Below, piece by piece: positions 8,662 to 18,192 of a stretch of DNA of 64,000 nucleotides. The stretch's first letter is position 1, and each line of letters opens with the position of its first letter. Both the position numbers and the translations under genes were made by a program. Source of the stretch: Enterobacter hormaechei subsp. hoffmannii (GTDB lineage: Bacteria > Pseudomonadota > Gammaproteobacteria > Enterobacterales > Enterobacteriaceae); contig NZ_CP017186.1 of NCBI RefSeq assembly GCF_001729745.1, positions 1,612,001 through 1,676,000 on the forward strand. Direction: 5' to 3'. Under the pieces are notes generated by a model. It did no database searches, was not told where the DNA came from, and was given only the letters and a program-made list of their open reading frames with translations.

Positions 8662-8678
8662 AATTAATGGGCAGGGTA

Positions 8679-9530
8679 TTAGATAAAATTCATTAAAAAT
8701 CTGAGAGGCTTAATCTGTAGTATTTTCTGCCAGACAGCGGCGAGGTCGACGACCCCGGCCATCGACAGCAGAACCAGAATAATCAGCAGCGTAGATAGCG
8801 TTATCGCAAACATAAAACGCGTAATTTTTTTCTGCATTTTTTGCTGATGCGTTACCCGCTGGTCCTCTTTTTCATACTCGACCATGGTGGTAATAGCCTG
8901 GCCCTGCACGTAGTACACCTTACCCTCTTCGCTGAGATCGCCCGTGATCACGAGCGACTCAAGTAAGAGCGCGATTTTTCTGCTAAACGACTCATTTTTG
9001 ATATGTTTATACCAAAGTGTGCCGTAAAGCATGGCGATCACTTCCCGCTGGGTGAAACCAAACGAAACGCGCGAAGGGCGCTGGTTGACGTAGTCGGTCA
9101 CCAGCAGCCTGAGCAAGTTGTAACGGTCCCGGCTGATGGTTTCTGAATCAGATTTCAGGCCAGAAATACAGCGCCCTTTTAGACGAGCAAGGGCCGTTTT
9201 TAAGGTGATGATTTTCGTATAATGGTCAAAGGCAAACGGGATAATGCCTTTGTAAGCCTGAAACCCATTGCGCTTATAGTGAATGATTTCAGCCTGCATT
9301 TCGCTGATATCTTCCACGTTCATACTGACATCTTCGCTTTTATGCATCGGGCAGAGCACAACGTTGCTGCTTTCGTGCTTCTTCAAAATATAACGCGTAT
9401 TGTCGACATCTTTTAAGTACACCAGAAAATAGTCATGCGGGTTGTTTTTTTGCGCACCGTTCTGGATCAGCCACGGCAGAAATTTACGCCAGAGAATAAG
9501 TCTGTAGTTATCGGTATCGAATAATTTCAT
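8679..9530 (-). CDS. Unrecognised protein with a C-terminal membrane anchor
   Basis: I do not recognise this 283-residue protein. There is no signal peptide. Residues 1-235 are hydrophilic and mixed alpha/beta in character (HDYFLVYLKDVDNTRYILKK near the start), with a Lys/Gln-rich stretch at 231-236. One strong hydrophobic segment covers about 237-263 and a short basic tail follows. The topology fits a cytoplasmic domain anchored to the inner membrane. It is the first gene of an operon with the LuxR-type regulator, which suggests a membrane-held sensor or sequestering partner for that regulator. It is AT-rich relative to its surroundings and confined to the tRNA-bracketed segment. Confidence 0.75.
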   Translation of the reverse strand: MKLFDTDNYRLILWRKFLPWLIQNGAQKNNPHDYFLVYLKDVDNTRYILKKHESSNVVLCPMHKSEDVSMNVEDISEMQAEIIHYKRNGFQAYKGIIPFAFDHYTKIITLKTALARLKGRCISGLKSDSETISRDRYNLLRLLVTDYVNQRPSRVSFGFTQREVIAMLYGTLWYKHIKNESFSRKIALLLESLVITGDLSEEGKVYYVQGQAITTMVEYEKEDQRVTHQQKMQKKITRFMFAITLSTLLIILVLLSMAGVVDLAAVWQKILQIKPLRFLMNFI

Positions 9531-9766
9531 GGAAAATCTCTTATCGCAGTGACCTGCGTGAATAGGGTCTTACAAGGGCATATTGAGGTGGCAATGTTGC
9601 ACGGATAAGCTGCGGTGTATGAAAAAGAGTCTAGATCACAAACTTTCATTCTAATAAGTTTATGTGATGTAAAAATAAATGTTTACATTTTAGCCAGCCG
9701 ATGACGAAGAAGTGATCGGAGCGGAAGGGAATGACGCAAGAAGCTCAACGTAATGCAATTTCCTGC

Positions 9767-9795
9767 TTTACATCATGCTCAGAGATGTTTATAGT
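9767..9795 (+). promoter_or_regulatory. Promoter of tRNA-Ser copy 2
   Basis: TTTACA (9767-9772), 17-bp spacer, TATAGT (9790-9795), discriminator GCGCCTC. The hexamers and spacing are the same as before copy 1. The -10 flank GATGTTTATAGT-CGCCTCACTT is shared with copy 1, while the rest of the spacer and upstream DNA differ. Confidence 0.75.
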
Positions 9796-9807
9796 GCGCC
9801 TCACTTT

Positions 9808-9895
9808 GGAAGCGTGGCCGAGCGGTTGAAGGCACCGGTCTTGAAAACCGGCGACCCGAAAGGGTTCTAGAGTTCGAATCTCTACGCTTCCGCCA
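9808..9895 (+). tRNA. serT: tRNA-Ser(UGA), copy 2
   Basis: 88-nt tRNA-Ser identical to the gene at 3373-3460, same orientation, 6.4 kb downstream, with full promoter, encoded CCA and terminator. E. coli K-12 has one serT. Together the two copies bracket the importer, MscS and LuxR-operon segment. Either copy could be the ancestral gene: yccA lies before the first, the agp region after the second. Confidence 0.96.
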
Positions 9896-9906
9896 AATTC
9901 GAAAAC

Positions 9907-9935
9907 CCTGCGATAGCAATATCGCAGGATTTTTT
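9907..9935 (+). terminator. Terminator of tRNA-Ser copy 2
   Basis: Nine-bp stem CCTGCGATA / TATCGCAGG with the same GCAA loop as copy 1, followed by A and six T. The convergent mgtE stop is two bases further on, so mgtE may use the same hairpin in the other direction. Confidence 0.88.
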
Positions 9936-9937
9936 CG

Positions 9938-10939
9938 TTATTCCAGCCCAAGCGTATACTGTGCGATTTTGAAGTAGATAATGAGCCCGGTACCGTCGAT
10001 CAGCGTGGCGATAAACGGCGCGGAAACGACCGCCGGGTCGATTTTGCAGCGTTTCAATACCATCGGGATCACCGATGAGACAATGGCGCTCCACAGCGTA
10101 ATGCAGACAAGCGTCAGGCTGACGATAAGCGTGATTTCCATCCCAATGCCCATCATCCAGGCACGAACGCAGCCCGCCAGGCCTAGCGTGGCGGCAATCA
10201 TTAACGAGGTGCTCATCTCTTTGCGCAGCACGCGACCCACGTCGCGAAGGTGGACTTCACCCAGCGCCATGGCGCGCACCAGCGTCGAGGTAATCTGCGT
10301 CCCGCTGTTTCCGCCGGTGCCAATCAGCAGCGGAATAAAGAACGCCAGCGCAATGGCGGATTCCAGCGCCTCTTCAAAATGCTGGATCACCGAGCTGGTA
10401 TACGCTTCCGCGACAAACAGCAGCAGCAGCCAGACGGAGCGTTTCTTCCACAGGCTAAAGGCGCTGGTTTCCAGATAGGGCTTCTCCAGCGGCAGCGTTG
10501 CCCCCTGAAGCTGGGCATCTTCAGTAACGTCATCTTCCAGCAGATGGGCGATTTCACGCTCGGTAAGGCAGCCCACCAGCTTGCCGTGGGTCACCACCGG
10601 TACGACATCCGCACCTGCGTGCGCCAGCAACCCGGCGACATCCGCCCGCTCATCTTCCGGTTTAAGCTGGATAAAATCCGATATCATCAGCCCCTTAACG
10701 GGCTGTACGGTATCCGTGGCCTGCAATAATTTACGTACGGCAATCAAACCCGCGAGGCGACCGTTGTCTTCGATAAAAATATGTGACGGAATATCATCAT
10801 CTTTTAATTTTTCAAAGAACTGCTCGCGTGCCAGAGCCACGCATAATGAAATATCAATAACGATAAAATCGGTATTCATATATTGCGCGATGGCGCTGTC
10901 GTTAAAAGCCAGATTTTGGTTGTGAATAGCGTAAGGCAT
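9938..10939 (-). CDS. mgtE: Magnesium transporter MgtE, short form
   Basis: 333-residue MgtE-type Mg2+ channel. Residues about 14-130 form a tandem CBS pair, the cytosolic Mg2+ sensor. Five membrane segments follow and contain the signature PLLIGTGGNSGTQ at about 208-220 in the pore region. Full MgtE (about 450 residues) has an N-terminal superhelical domain before the CBS pair; it is absent here, as far as I can see by natural design because the start has a good Shine-Dalgarno (GGGAAG, five bases before ATG 10939). The gene is monocistronic and preceded by an M-box-like leader. Not in E. coli at this place. Confidence 0.88.
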   Translation of the reverse strand: MPYAIHNQNLAFNDSAIAQYMNTDFIVIDISLCVALAREQFFEKLKDDDIPSHIFIEDNGRLAGLIAVRKLLQATDTVQPVKGLMISDFIQLKPEDERADVAGLLAHAGADVVPVVTHGKLVGCLTEREIAHLLEDDVTEDAQLQGATLPLEKPYLETSAFSLWKKRSVWLLLLFVAEAYTSSVIQHFEEALESAIALAFFIPLLIGTGGNSGTQITSTLVRAMALGEVHLRDVGRVLRKEMSTSLMIAATLGLAGCVRAWMMGIGMEITLIVSLTLVCITLWSAIVSSVIPMVLKRCKIDPAVVSAPFIATLIDGTGLIIYFKIAQYTLGLE

Positions 10940-11004
10940 TGTAACTTCCCTTTGAATAATAAAATCTCTCAGGGGCGAGCAAGACAGGGCATGTCGGAAA
11001 GGAG

Positions 11005-11163
11005 ATCCCCACGTCCTGGGTTCAGCACTGTACACCGTATCCCGTAAGGGAAGTTATACTGGCAAAGCCTTGATTCGACAGTGCCTGTTTTACCCTGTGC
11101 CGGTTCTCTCGAACCCACCAGAGCGATAACGTGTATTTGTACAGGAGCCTCGCCATAACGAGA
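11005..11163 (-). ncRNA. M-box (ykoK leader) magnesium riboswitch candidate
   Basis: The mgtE leader on the minus strand carries the blocks of the M-box aptamer in order. GTTATGGCGAGGCTCCTGTA (the conserved core GAGGCTCCTGTAC at 11139-11151) corresponds to the GTTAGGTGAGGCTCCTR segment. TTCGAGAGAACCGGCA then GGGTAAAACAG corresponds to the GTCGAGAGACGCCA...GGGTCAACAG block. ACAGTGCT at 11024-11031 corresponds to the 3' core. The M-box senses Mg2+ and switches off magnesium transporter genes, which fits mgtE directly downstream. The platform between about 10940 and 11005 is not resolved: I find no convincing terminator stem by eye, so control could be translational. The match is from remembered consensus, not a covariance search. 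Confidence 0.75.
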
Positions 11164-11327
11164 TCGTTGTAAAACGTGAGGGATAATACGCTTATTTAAA
11201 ATGGCTGCTGAGGAATTTAAATAATGTTTAAGTATGGTTTAAATGAATATTATTGAATGAATGTTGACGTTTTATTTAACTATTTTCACTTCTAATGGGG
11301 AATTCTGATGTTACCGGGGAGAGTAAA

Positions 11328-11828
11328 ATGGCATGGCTGGACACGCTGCTGGATCATTTTGCGCATTATCCAACGCATCTCTTCGCGTTGCTCGTTGTTA
11401 TGGCACTGAGTAAATCAACGGTACTGATCTCTTCCGTGCTCCCGCCCGCATCGATCATGCTGCTGGCGGGGATTGCCGTCAGCCAGTCGAGTATGCATCC
11501 GGCGCTGACGTGGCTGGCGGTGGTGATGGGCGCTACGGCAGGATCGGTGCTGAATTACCATATCGGCCAGCTGATGGGGCATACCCGGCGAGTGTCACGC
11601 TTCACGGCAAAACATGCCGGGAAGTTTTTGCGGGTACAGCACCAGCTGCATAAAAATGGCCTGCTGGCGTTGTTCACCTCGCGTTTCCTGGCGGTACTGC
11701 GCTATATCGTGCCGCTGGCGGCGGGCATGCTCAGGCTGAGCGCGATAAAGGTTTACGCCATCAGCCTGCTTTCAGCCTGCGCATGGGCGGCGCTGTATGT
11801 CGGCATCGTCACCGGCATCAGCCTCTGA
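11328..11828 (+). CDS. DedA-family inner-membrane protein, small
   Basis: 166-residue SNARE-associated/DedA (VTT) family protein. It has hydrophobic segments at about 16-38, 50-72 and 118-165, and the family's characteristic FTSRFLAVLRYIVPLAAGM stretch with Arg and Pro at about 111-130. DedA proteins act in envelope lipid flipping and proton-motive-force homeostasis. It is shorter than DedA/YohD (about 200), mainly at the N-terminus. GGGGAGAG four bases ahead of ATG 11328 sets the start; an in-frame ATG at 11295 lacks such a site. It is divergent from mgtE across a 388-bp gap that holds the M-box leader and otherwise AT-rich promoter sequence. Confidence 0.82.
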   Translation: MAWLDTLLDHFAHYPTHLFALLVVMALSKSTVLISSVLPPASIMLLAGIAVSQSSMHPALTWLAVVMGATAGSVLNYHIGQLMGHTRRVSRFTAKHAGKFLRVQHQLHKNGLLALFTSRFLAVLRYIVPLAAGMLRLSAIKVYAISLLSACAWAALYVGIVTGISL

Positions 11829-11933
11829 ATCAGCGAGTCACGTATTCATCAGTTTGAGAAATGCTTCCCGAAAAACCTGTCACGAATCTGTCACACTCAA
11901 AGCGACATTAAAAAAACGTGTGAGGAATTAGGG

Positions 11934-13175
11934 ATGAGAAAAGCACTACTCGCAGTTGCCGTGGCAGGTACCCTTGCCGTGACCTTTGGCGCACAGGCGC
12001 AGGACACACCGGACGGCTATCAGCTGGAACAGGTACTCATCATGAGCCGCCACAACCTGCGTGCGCCGCTCGCCAATAACGGCAGCGTGCTGGAGCAGTC
12101 CACGCCGAAGCAGTGGCCGGAGTGGGACGTCCCGGGTGGACAGCTCACCACCAAAGGGGGGGTACTGGAAGTGTATATGGGTCACTATATACGCGAGTGG
12201 CTGGCAGAGCAGGGGATGGTGAAGACGGGTGAATGCCCGCAAGCGGATACCGTCTATGCCTACGCCAACAGCCTCCAGCGCACCGTGGCGACCGCGCAGT
12301 TCTTTATCACCGGCGCGTTCCCGGGGTGCGATGTGCCTGTGCATCATCAGGAAAAAATGGGCACCATGGACCCCACCTTCAATCCGGTCATTACCGATAA
12401 TTCCCCTGAGTTTCGTGAGAAAGCGCTGAAAGCGATGGAGACAGAACGGCAGAAAATGCAGCTGGATGAAAGCTACAAACTGCTGGAGCTGCTGACAAAC
12501 TATAGCGACTCGCCGTCCTGCAAGGAGAAAAAAGTCTGTTCCCTGACGGAGGCGAAAGATACGTTCAGCGCCGATTATGAAAAAGAGCCGGGCGTCTCCG
12601 GGCCGCTGAAAGTGGGTAACTCGCTGGTGGATGCGTTCACCCTACAGTATTACGAAGGATTCCCGGCAGACCAGGTGGCATGGGGGGAAATCAAAACCGA
12701 TCAGCAGTGGCGCGTGCTGTCGAAGCTGAAAAACGGCTACCAGGACTCGCTGTTTACCTCGACGGACGTGGCGCAGAACGTGGCTAAACCGTTGGTGAAG
12801 TACATTGATAAAGCGCTGGTGACCGAACAGGCCAAAGCGCCAAAAATTACCCTGCTGGTGGGGCACGACTCCAACATTGCCTCGCTGCTGACCGCGCTGG
12901 ATTTCAGGCCGTATCAGCTGCACGACCAGCAGGAACGAACCCCGATTGGCGGTAAAATTGTCTTCCAGCGCTGGCATGACAAAAACACTAACCAGGAGCT
13001 GATGAAAATTGAGTATGTCTACCAGAGTTCTGAGCAGTTGCGTAATGCCAGCGTGCTGTCGCTGCAATCTCCTGCGCAGCGCGTGGCGCTGGAGCTGAAG
13101 GGCTGTCCGGTAGATGGCAACGGCTTCTGTCCGATCGATAAATTCAATGCGGTGATGAACAACGCGGCGAAATAG
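11934..13175 (+). CDS. agp: Periplasmic glucose-1-phosphatase
   Basis: 413 residues, the exact E. coli Agp length, with a 22-residue signal peptide (ending GAQAQ). It belongs to the histidine acid phosphatase family: RHNLRAP (the RHGxRxP-type motif, His nucleophile) at about 38-44 and the second catalytic GHDSN at about 311-315. Pairs of Cys form periplasmic disulfides. It hydrolyses glucose-1-phosphate so that the glucose can be taken up, and it has some phytase activity. GAGGAATTAGGG precedes the ATG. Convergent with yccJ as in E. coli. Confidence 0.96.
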   Translation: MRKALLAVAVAGTLAVTFGAQAQDTPDGYQLEQVLIMSRHNLRAPLANNGSVLEQSTPKQWPEWDVPGGQLTTKGGVLEVYMGHYIREWLAEQGMVKTGECPQADTVYAYANSLQRTVATAQFFITGAFPGCDVPVHHQEKMGTMDPTFNPVITDNSPEFREKALKAMETERQKMQLDESYKLLELLTNYSDSPSCKEKKVCSLTEAKDTFSADYEKEPGVSGPLKVGNSLVDAFTLQYYEGFPADQVAWGEIKTDQQWRVLSKLKNGYQDSLFTSTDVAQNVAKPLVKYIDKALVTEQAKAPKITLLVGHDSNIASLLTALDFRPYQLHDQQERTPIGGKIVFQRWHDKNTNQELMKIEYVYQSSEQLRNASVLSLQSPAQRVALELKGCPVDGNGFCPIDKFNAVMNNAAK

Positions 13176-13182
13176 AAGAAAA

Positions 13183-13202
13183 CCCCCCGCGCGGGCGGGG
13201 GG
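13183..13202 (-). terminator. Terminator of the wrbA-yccJ unit
   Basis: Eight-bp all-G/C stem CCCCCCGC / GCGGGGGG with GCGG loop. The T-rich tract (TTTTCTTC) lies on the minus-strand side, so it primarily ends yccJ transcripts; it may also slow agp transcripts from the other side. Confidence 0.8.
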
Positions 13203-13207
13203 AACAT

Positions 13208-13435
13208 TCAGACGTTTTTACGTTCGATGGTTTGCTCGCCCCAGAACAGCGAGTCTTTGTCGGTTTTTTCGAAAGCGCGAACCAGCACTTCATCGTTGCC
13301 TTCTTCCCAAATCTGCTCAGCCAGCTTTTCGTCATACCTGGCGACTTCAAAGATGGCTTCTGCAATCTCCGGAGAGGTATTGCGTAAACTTGCCCATTCG
13401 CCCACGTGGTGAGCTTTGGATTCTTGAGTTGGCAT
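13208..13435 (-). CDS. yccJ: Conserved protein YccJ
   Basis: 75-residue acidic protein matching E. coli YccJ ([20 protein letters not shown] at the start). It is predicted helical and soluble, with no known catalytic function; it is stationary-phase expressed in E. coli and co-transcribed with wrbA. It follows wrbA by 18 bases. AGGAGGAC upstream of the ATG is a strong ribosome-binding site. Confidence 0.93.
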   Translation of the reverse strand: MPTQESKAHHVGEWASLRNTSPEIAEAIFEVARYDEKLAEQIWEEGNDEVLVRAFEKTDKDSLFWGEQTIERKNV

Positions 13436-13453
13436 ACTTGTCCTCCTGTTGGG

Positions 13454-14441
<988 letters not shown>

Positions 14442-14612
14442 ATGGCAAACCATCGTGGTGGTTCAGGTAATTTCGCTGAAGACCGTGAAAGAGCATCAGA
14501 AGCAGGCCGTAAAGGTGGCCAGTCTAGCGGGGGCAATTTTAAAAACGACCCTCAGCGCGCATCAGAGGCTGGCAAAAAAGGGGGTAAAAATAGCCACGGC
14601 AGCAACAAGTAG
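14442..14612 (+). CDS. ymdF: KGG-repeat stress-induced protein YmdF
   Basis: 56-residue protein made of three repeats of the KGG (general stress GsiB-like) motif: GNFAEDRERASEAGRKGGQ, then a second NFKNDPQRASEAGKKGGK, plus a Gly/Asn/Ser-rich tail. It is hydrophilic and probably disordered. E. coli YmdF (57 aa) sits in the same position after wrbA. These small proteins are linked to general stress and motility phenotypes; the mechanism is unknown. GGAGG lies six bases upstream. A strong terminator follows 20 bases later. Confidence 0.92.
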   Translation: MANHRGGSGNFAEDRERASEAGRKGGQSSGGNFKNDPQRASEAGKKGGKNSHGSNK

Positions 14613-14632
14613 TACGCCGGGTTAACTCTCTG

Positions 14633-14658
14633 CCGCCGGGTTTCCCGGCGGTTTTTTT
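14633..14658 (+). terminator. Terminator of ymdF
   Basis: Perfect stem CCGCCGGG / CCCGGCGG with TTT loop, followed by seven T. Confidence 0.93.
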
Positions 14659-14728
14659 ATGTCTGCTACATTGAACTGTAATCAAAGGCATCGCACACTA
14701 CAGGATTGATTCTTCGTGCTGGTGTCCC

Positions 14729-15649
14729 ATGTCCGTTTCCCGTTTTACTTTCTCCATTAAGCCTCAGGAAGCCATCCTGATTTTGATCACCATGTTCTGG
14801 GGCGGAACCTTTCTTGCCGTTCAGTACGCGGTCACGATGAGCGATCCGTTTTTCTTTGTAGGGCTGCGTTTTGCAACCGCGGCGGTTGCCGTGGCGCTTA
14901 TTTCGCTGAAAACCCTGCGCGGGTTGACCCTGAGAGAGCTTAAAGCGGGTGTCGCTATTGGCGTGGCGATTGCCATGGGCTATAGCCTGCAAACGTGGGG
15001 GCTCCAGTCTATCTCCAGCAGTAAATCCGCCTTCATCACCGCCATGTACGTACCGCTGGTGCCGCTGTTGCAGTGGCTGTGCCTGGGCAGAATACCGGGC
15101 CTGATGTCGTGCATTGGTATCGTGCTGGCGTTCATCGGCCTCATTTTATTAGCCGGGCCGGGAAATAATCTGCTGGCGCTGGGGCCGGGAGAGATCATCA
15201 CGCTGGTGGGGGCCGTTGCCATTGCGGCAGAAATTATTTTGATTAGCGCCTGGGCAGGAAAAGTGGACGTCAAGCGGGTGACGGTCGTGCAGCTTGCCAC
15301 CGCGTCGCTGGTGGCGTTCGCGACGATGGTGCCGGCAGGGGAGTCCGTCCCGCCGATGTCTACCGGGCTTATCGTCGTGGCGCTGGGGCTGGGCGTTTTT
15401 AGCGCCATTATTCAGGTCACCATGAACTGGGCGCAGCGCAGCGTATCTCCGACACGGGCGACGGTCATCTATACCGGTGAACCGGTGTGGGCGGGTATTT
15501 TCGGGCGACTCGCCGGGGAGCGTCTGCCGCTGCTGGCGCTGGTGGGCGCGGCATTTATTGTCGCCGGGGTGCTGGTGAGCGAGTTAAAGTTAAAAAAACG
15601 ACGTAAGTCGATTGCCGGGTTGGGCACTGAACAAGGGGCAGATAGCTAA
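14729..15649 (+). CDS. EamA/DMT-superfamily transporter
   Basis: 306-residue inner-membrane protein with ten hydrophobic helices in two EamA halves (about 13-142 and 160-288). Conserved DMT features: MFWGGTF in helix 1, SSKSAFITAMYVPLVP around 96, and YTGEPVWAGIFG around 251, the second-half counterpart. DMT proteins export or import small metabolites such as amino acids; the substrate is not predictable. The last 20 residues are basic and cytoplasmic. Not part of the E. coli order between ymdF and rutG. It converges on the rut operon across a REP element. Confidence 0.85.
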   Translation: MSVSRFTFSIKPQEAILILITMFWGGTFLAVQYAVTMSDPFFFVGLRFATAAVAVALISLKTLRGLTLRELKAGVAIGVAIAMGYSLQTWGLQSISSSKSAFITAMYVPLVPLLQWLCLGRIPGLMSCIGIVLAFIGLILLAGPGNNLLALGPGEIITLVGAVAIAAEIILISAWAGKVDVKRVTVVQLATASLVAFATMVPAGESVPPMSTGLIVVALGLGVFSAIIQVTMNWAQRSVSPTRATVIYTGEPVWAGIFGRLAGERLPLLALVGAAFIVAGVLVSELKLKKRRKSIAGLGTEQGADS

Positions 15650-15670
15650 CAACGCGCACGCTGTCCGTTT

Positions 15671-15741
15671 TGCCCGGCGGCGCTTCGCTTGCACGGGCCT
15701 ACAATTGGCATGTAGGCCGGGTAAGCGTAGCGTCAACCGGC
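15671..15741. repeat. BIME: two inverted REP elements
   Basis: Two REP-type palindromic units in opposite orientation: CCCGGCGGCGCTTCGCTTGC around 15672-15691, and TAGGCCGGGTAAGCGTAGCG around 15713-15732. They form a bacterial interspersed mosaic element between the convergent DMT transporter and rutG. Confidence 0.85.
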
Positions 15742-15751
15742 TATTTCAGGT

Positions 15752-17067
15752 TCAGGGGGTGATGGCTTCCGCTTGCGCTTCATCCCCTTTGCGGCGGCTA
15801 AGCAGGGCGTTGAGCAGGATCGCGCCGAAGGTCGCCGTGCCAATCCCGCCCACCGTAAACCCGCCCAGCGTCAGGGCGAAGTCGCCTGCGCCCAGCACCA
15901 GCGTGACCGCCACCATGATCAGGTTACCGTTCTGGCTCAGATCAACATGATTCTGCACCCAGATGCGTGCCCCCGCGACGGCAATCAGACCAAATACAAC
16001 AATCGAGGCGCCGCCAATCACGGGTGCCGGGATGGTGTGGATCAATGCGCCGAATTTTGGGGAAAAGCCGAGCAGCATCGCCATCACCGCCGCCGCCACG
16101 AAGACCAGCGTCGAGTAGACTTTGGTCACTGCCATCACGCCGATGTTTTCCGCGTAGGTCGTCACGCCGCTGCCGCCGACCGAGCCGGAGAGCATGGTCG
16201 CCAGACCGTCTCCCACAAACGCCCGCCCCATATACGGGTCCATATTGCGCCCGGTCATTCCCGCTACGGCTTTCAGGTGGCCCAGGTTTTCAGCCACCAG
16301 AATCACCGCGACAGGCGCGATGAGCATCATCGCCTGAGCGTTAAAGGTGGGTGAGGTCACCTGCGGCATGCCGAACCAGGCGGCCTGGTGAATCAGTGTG
16401 AAATCAACTGGCTTGCCGAGACCAAACACGTTCGCCAGCAGCGCGTAGATCAGACAGGCCGCAATCAGCCCGACCAGGATCAGCAGCCGCTGGATCATCC
16501 CGCGCGTAAAGACCGCCACCACGCCGATGCACAGCACCGTAATCACCGCCATCCAGCTTTCAAACGGTGAGCCGGAAACGCTCTTCACCGCAATCGGCGC
16601 GAGGTTCAGGCCTATCGCCATCACCACCGCCCCGGTGACGACGGGGGGCATCATCCGCTCGATCCAGCGCGTGCCGACTTTCATCACCACCAGACCGGTC
16701 AGGGTGTAGACCAGCCCACAGGCGATAATGCCGCCGAGGGCCACGCTCAGGTTGGGGTTAATGCCCTACCGTTAAACCCGGTCGCTGCAATAACGACTCC
16801 CACAAAGGCGGCGCTGGAGCCCAGATAGCTGGGCACGCGCCCGCCGGTGACAAAAAAGAACAGCAGGGTACCCATACCCGACATCAAAATGGCGAGGTTA
16901 GGATCCAGCCCCATCAGCATGGGCATTAGCACCGTCGCACCAAACATCGCGACCGCATGCTGCACGCCCATCACCATTGTCTGCCCGAGCGGGAGCCTTT
17001 CATCCGGCGCGACCACGCCTGCTTCTGTGGAGGTCGATTTCAACTGCCAGTGGGGAAGTCCGAACAT
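15752..17067 (-). pseudogene. rutG: Uracil permease gene, single-base frameshift
   Basis: The 5' part (from 17067, 100 residues matching RutG) runs to ...ATGFNG and then goes out of frame to a stop at 16747. The remaining family sequence resumes in the next frame (from NPNLSVALGGII) to 15752. At 16766-16768 the expected GGT-CAG-GGC reads GGT-AG-GGC, so one base is missing; restoring it gives a 438-residue NAT/NCS2 uracil:H+ symporter. No other damage is seen: pore motifs (AENLGHLKAVAG, FVGDGLATMLSGSVGGSG) are intact. It is last in the operon, 21 bp after rutF. A sequencing error cannot be excluded. Confidence 0.9.
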
Positions 17068-17088
17068 GTTCTGTCTCCTGAATGCGGA

Positions 17089-17583
17089 TTAACAGGCGGG
17101 TCGCATAAGTGCGTGATAGCCGCGGTCGAACCACACCAGCCCTTGCGGCGCCGGGTGGCGGATAATCGATACAATGTCGCAAAACAGAATGTCGTGGGTG
17201 CCGACGCTAACCACCTGGCTGATGCGGCAGTCGAACGAGGCCAGGGCATTTTCCAGACGTGGACAGCCCGTGTCGCCTGTCTGCCAGCGGGCAGCGGCAA
17301 AGCGTTCCGCCATCGGCGTTTTACCGCCAAACAGGTTGGATAATGGCTCCTGTCCGGCACTCAGCGTGTTAACGCACAGGGTGCGGTTCTCGCTGAAAAT
17401 CGGCCAGACGGACGCGCCACGGTTGAGGCAAACCAGCAGAGTGGGCGGGGAATCGGTCACGCTGCATACCGCGCTGGCGGTAAAGCCCGCCATTCCCGCA
17501 GGGCCGTCGGTGGTGATGATATTGACCGCCGCACCGACGCAGGCCATGGCATCACGGAAGGTTTGTTGATCGGGTGTCGTCAT
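17089..17583 (-). CDS. rutF: FMN reductase of the uracil pathway
   Basis: 164-residue flavin reductase of the HpaC-like split-barrel family. It supplies reduced FMN from NADH to the RutA oxygenase. The flavin-binding region [21 protein letters not shown] is at about 35-55 and the C-terminal HDILFCDIV strand near 133. Same length as the E. coli protein. Fifth of the operon genes downstream of rutA, 9 bp from rutE; GGAGC upstream of the ATG. Confidence 0.95.
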   Translation of the reverse strand: MTTPDQQTFRDAMACVGAAVNIITTDGPAGMAGFTASAVCSVTDSPPTLLVCLNRGASVWPIFSENRTLCVNTLSAGQEPLSNLFGGKTPMAERFAAARWQTGDTGCPRLENALASFDCRISQVVSVGTHDILFCDIVSIIRHPAPQGLVWFDRGYHALMRPAC

Positions 17584-17592
17584 GATGGCTCC

Positions 17593-18183
17593 TTACGCCA
17601 GCCCGCAGGCGTCTTCGAAGGTCAGACGCGGTAAGCGCCCATAGACTTTGCTCATATCGCCATAACCGATGTTAATCAGCAGATTGCTTTTAAGCAGCGT
17701 GCCCGTGAAAAAGGCCGCGTCCACTTTTTCCCGGTCAAAGCCGGACATCGGCCCGGTGTCGAGCCCGAGCGCGCGGCAGGCGAAAATCAGGTACGCGGCC
17801 TGCATCGAGCTGTTGCGAAAGGCGGTCTCTTCCGCCAGTGCGGGGCTGGAGGTAAACCAGCTTCTGGCATCGCCGTGCGGGAACAGTACAGGCAGGCGCT
17901 CATAAAACTCGCTGTCCCAGGCGACAATTGCCGTGACCGGGGCGGTGAGCGTTTTCTCAAGGTTGCCGCTGGAGAGCGCCGGGCGCAGCTTCTCTTTTCC
18001 TTCCGGGCTTCGCACAAAGACAATGCGCGCCGGGGAGCAGTTGGCGGACGTCGGCCCCCATTTCATCAGGTCATAAATCTCGCGCAGCGTCTCGTCACTG
18101 ACCGGTATATCCAGCCAGCCGTTATGGGTACGTGCGCCGGTAAACAGCGTTTCCAGCGCGGCGGGCGTGATGGCTTCGCTCAT
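17593..18183 (-). CDS. rutE: Malonic semialdehyde reductase
   Basis: 196-residue nitroreductase-family FMN protein. In the Rut pathway it reduces toxic malonic semialdehyde to 3-hydroxypropionate, which is excreted. Family landmarks: the FMN phosphate-binding region [20 protein letters not shown] at about 42-61 and the C-terminal [10 protein letters not shown] near 171. Length equals E. coli RutE. It lies between rutD and rutF with 9-bp gaps, so translation is probably coupled. Confidence 0.95.
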   Translation of the reverse strand: MSEAITPAALETLFTGARTHNGWLDIPVSDETLREIYDLMKWGPTSANCSPARIVFVRSPEGKEKLRPALSSGNLEKTLTAPVTAIVAWDSEFYERLPVLFPHGDARSWFTSSPALAEETAFRNSSMQAAYLIFACRALGLDTGPMSGFDREKVDAAFFTGTLLKSNLLINIGYGDMSKVYGRLPRLTFEDACGLA

Positions 18184-18192
18184 TCAGGCTCC

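Noticed and set aside
3447-9935. Prophage or integrative element with integrase at the twin tRNA genes
   Set aside because: No integrase, excisionase, transposase or phage gene is found between or beside the tRNA copies.
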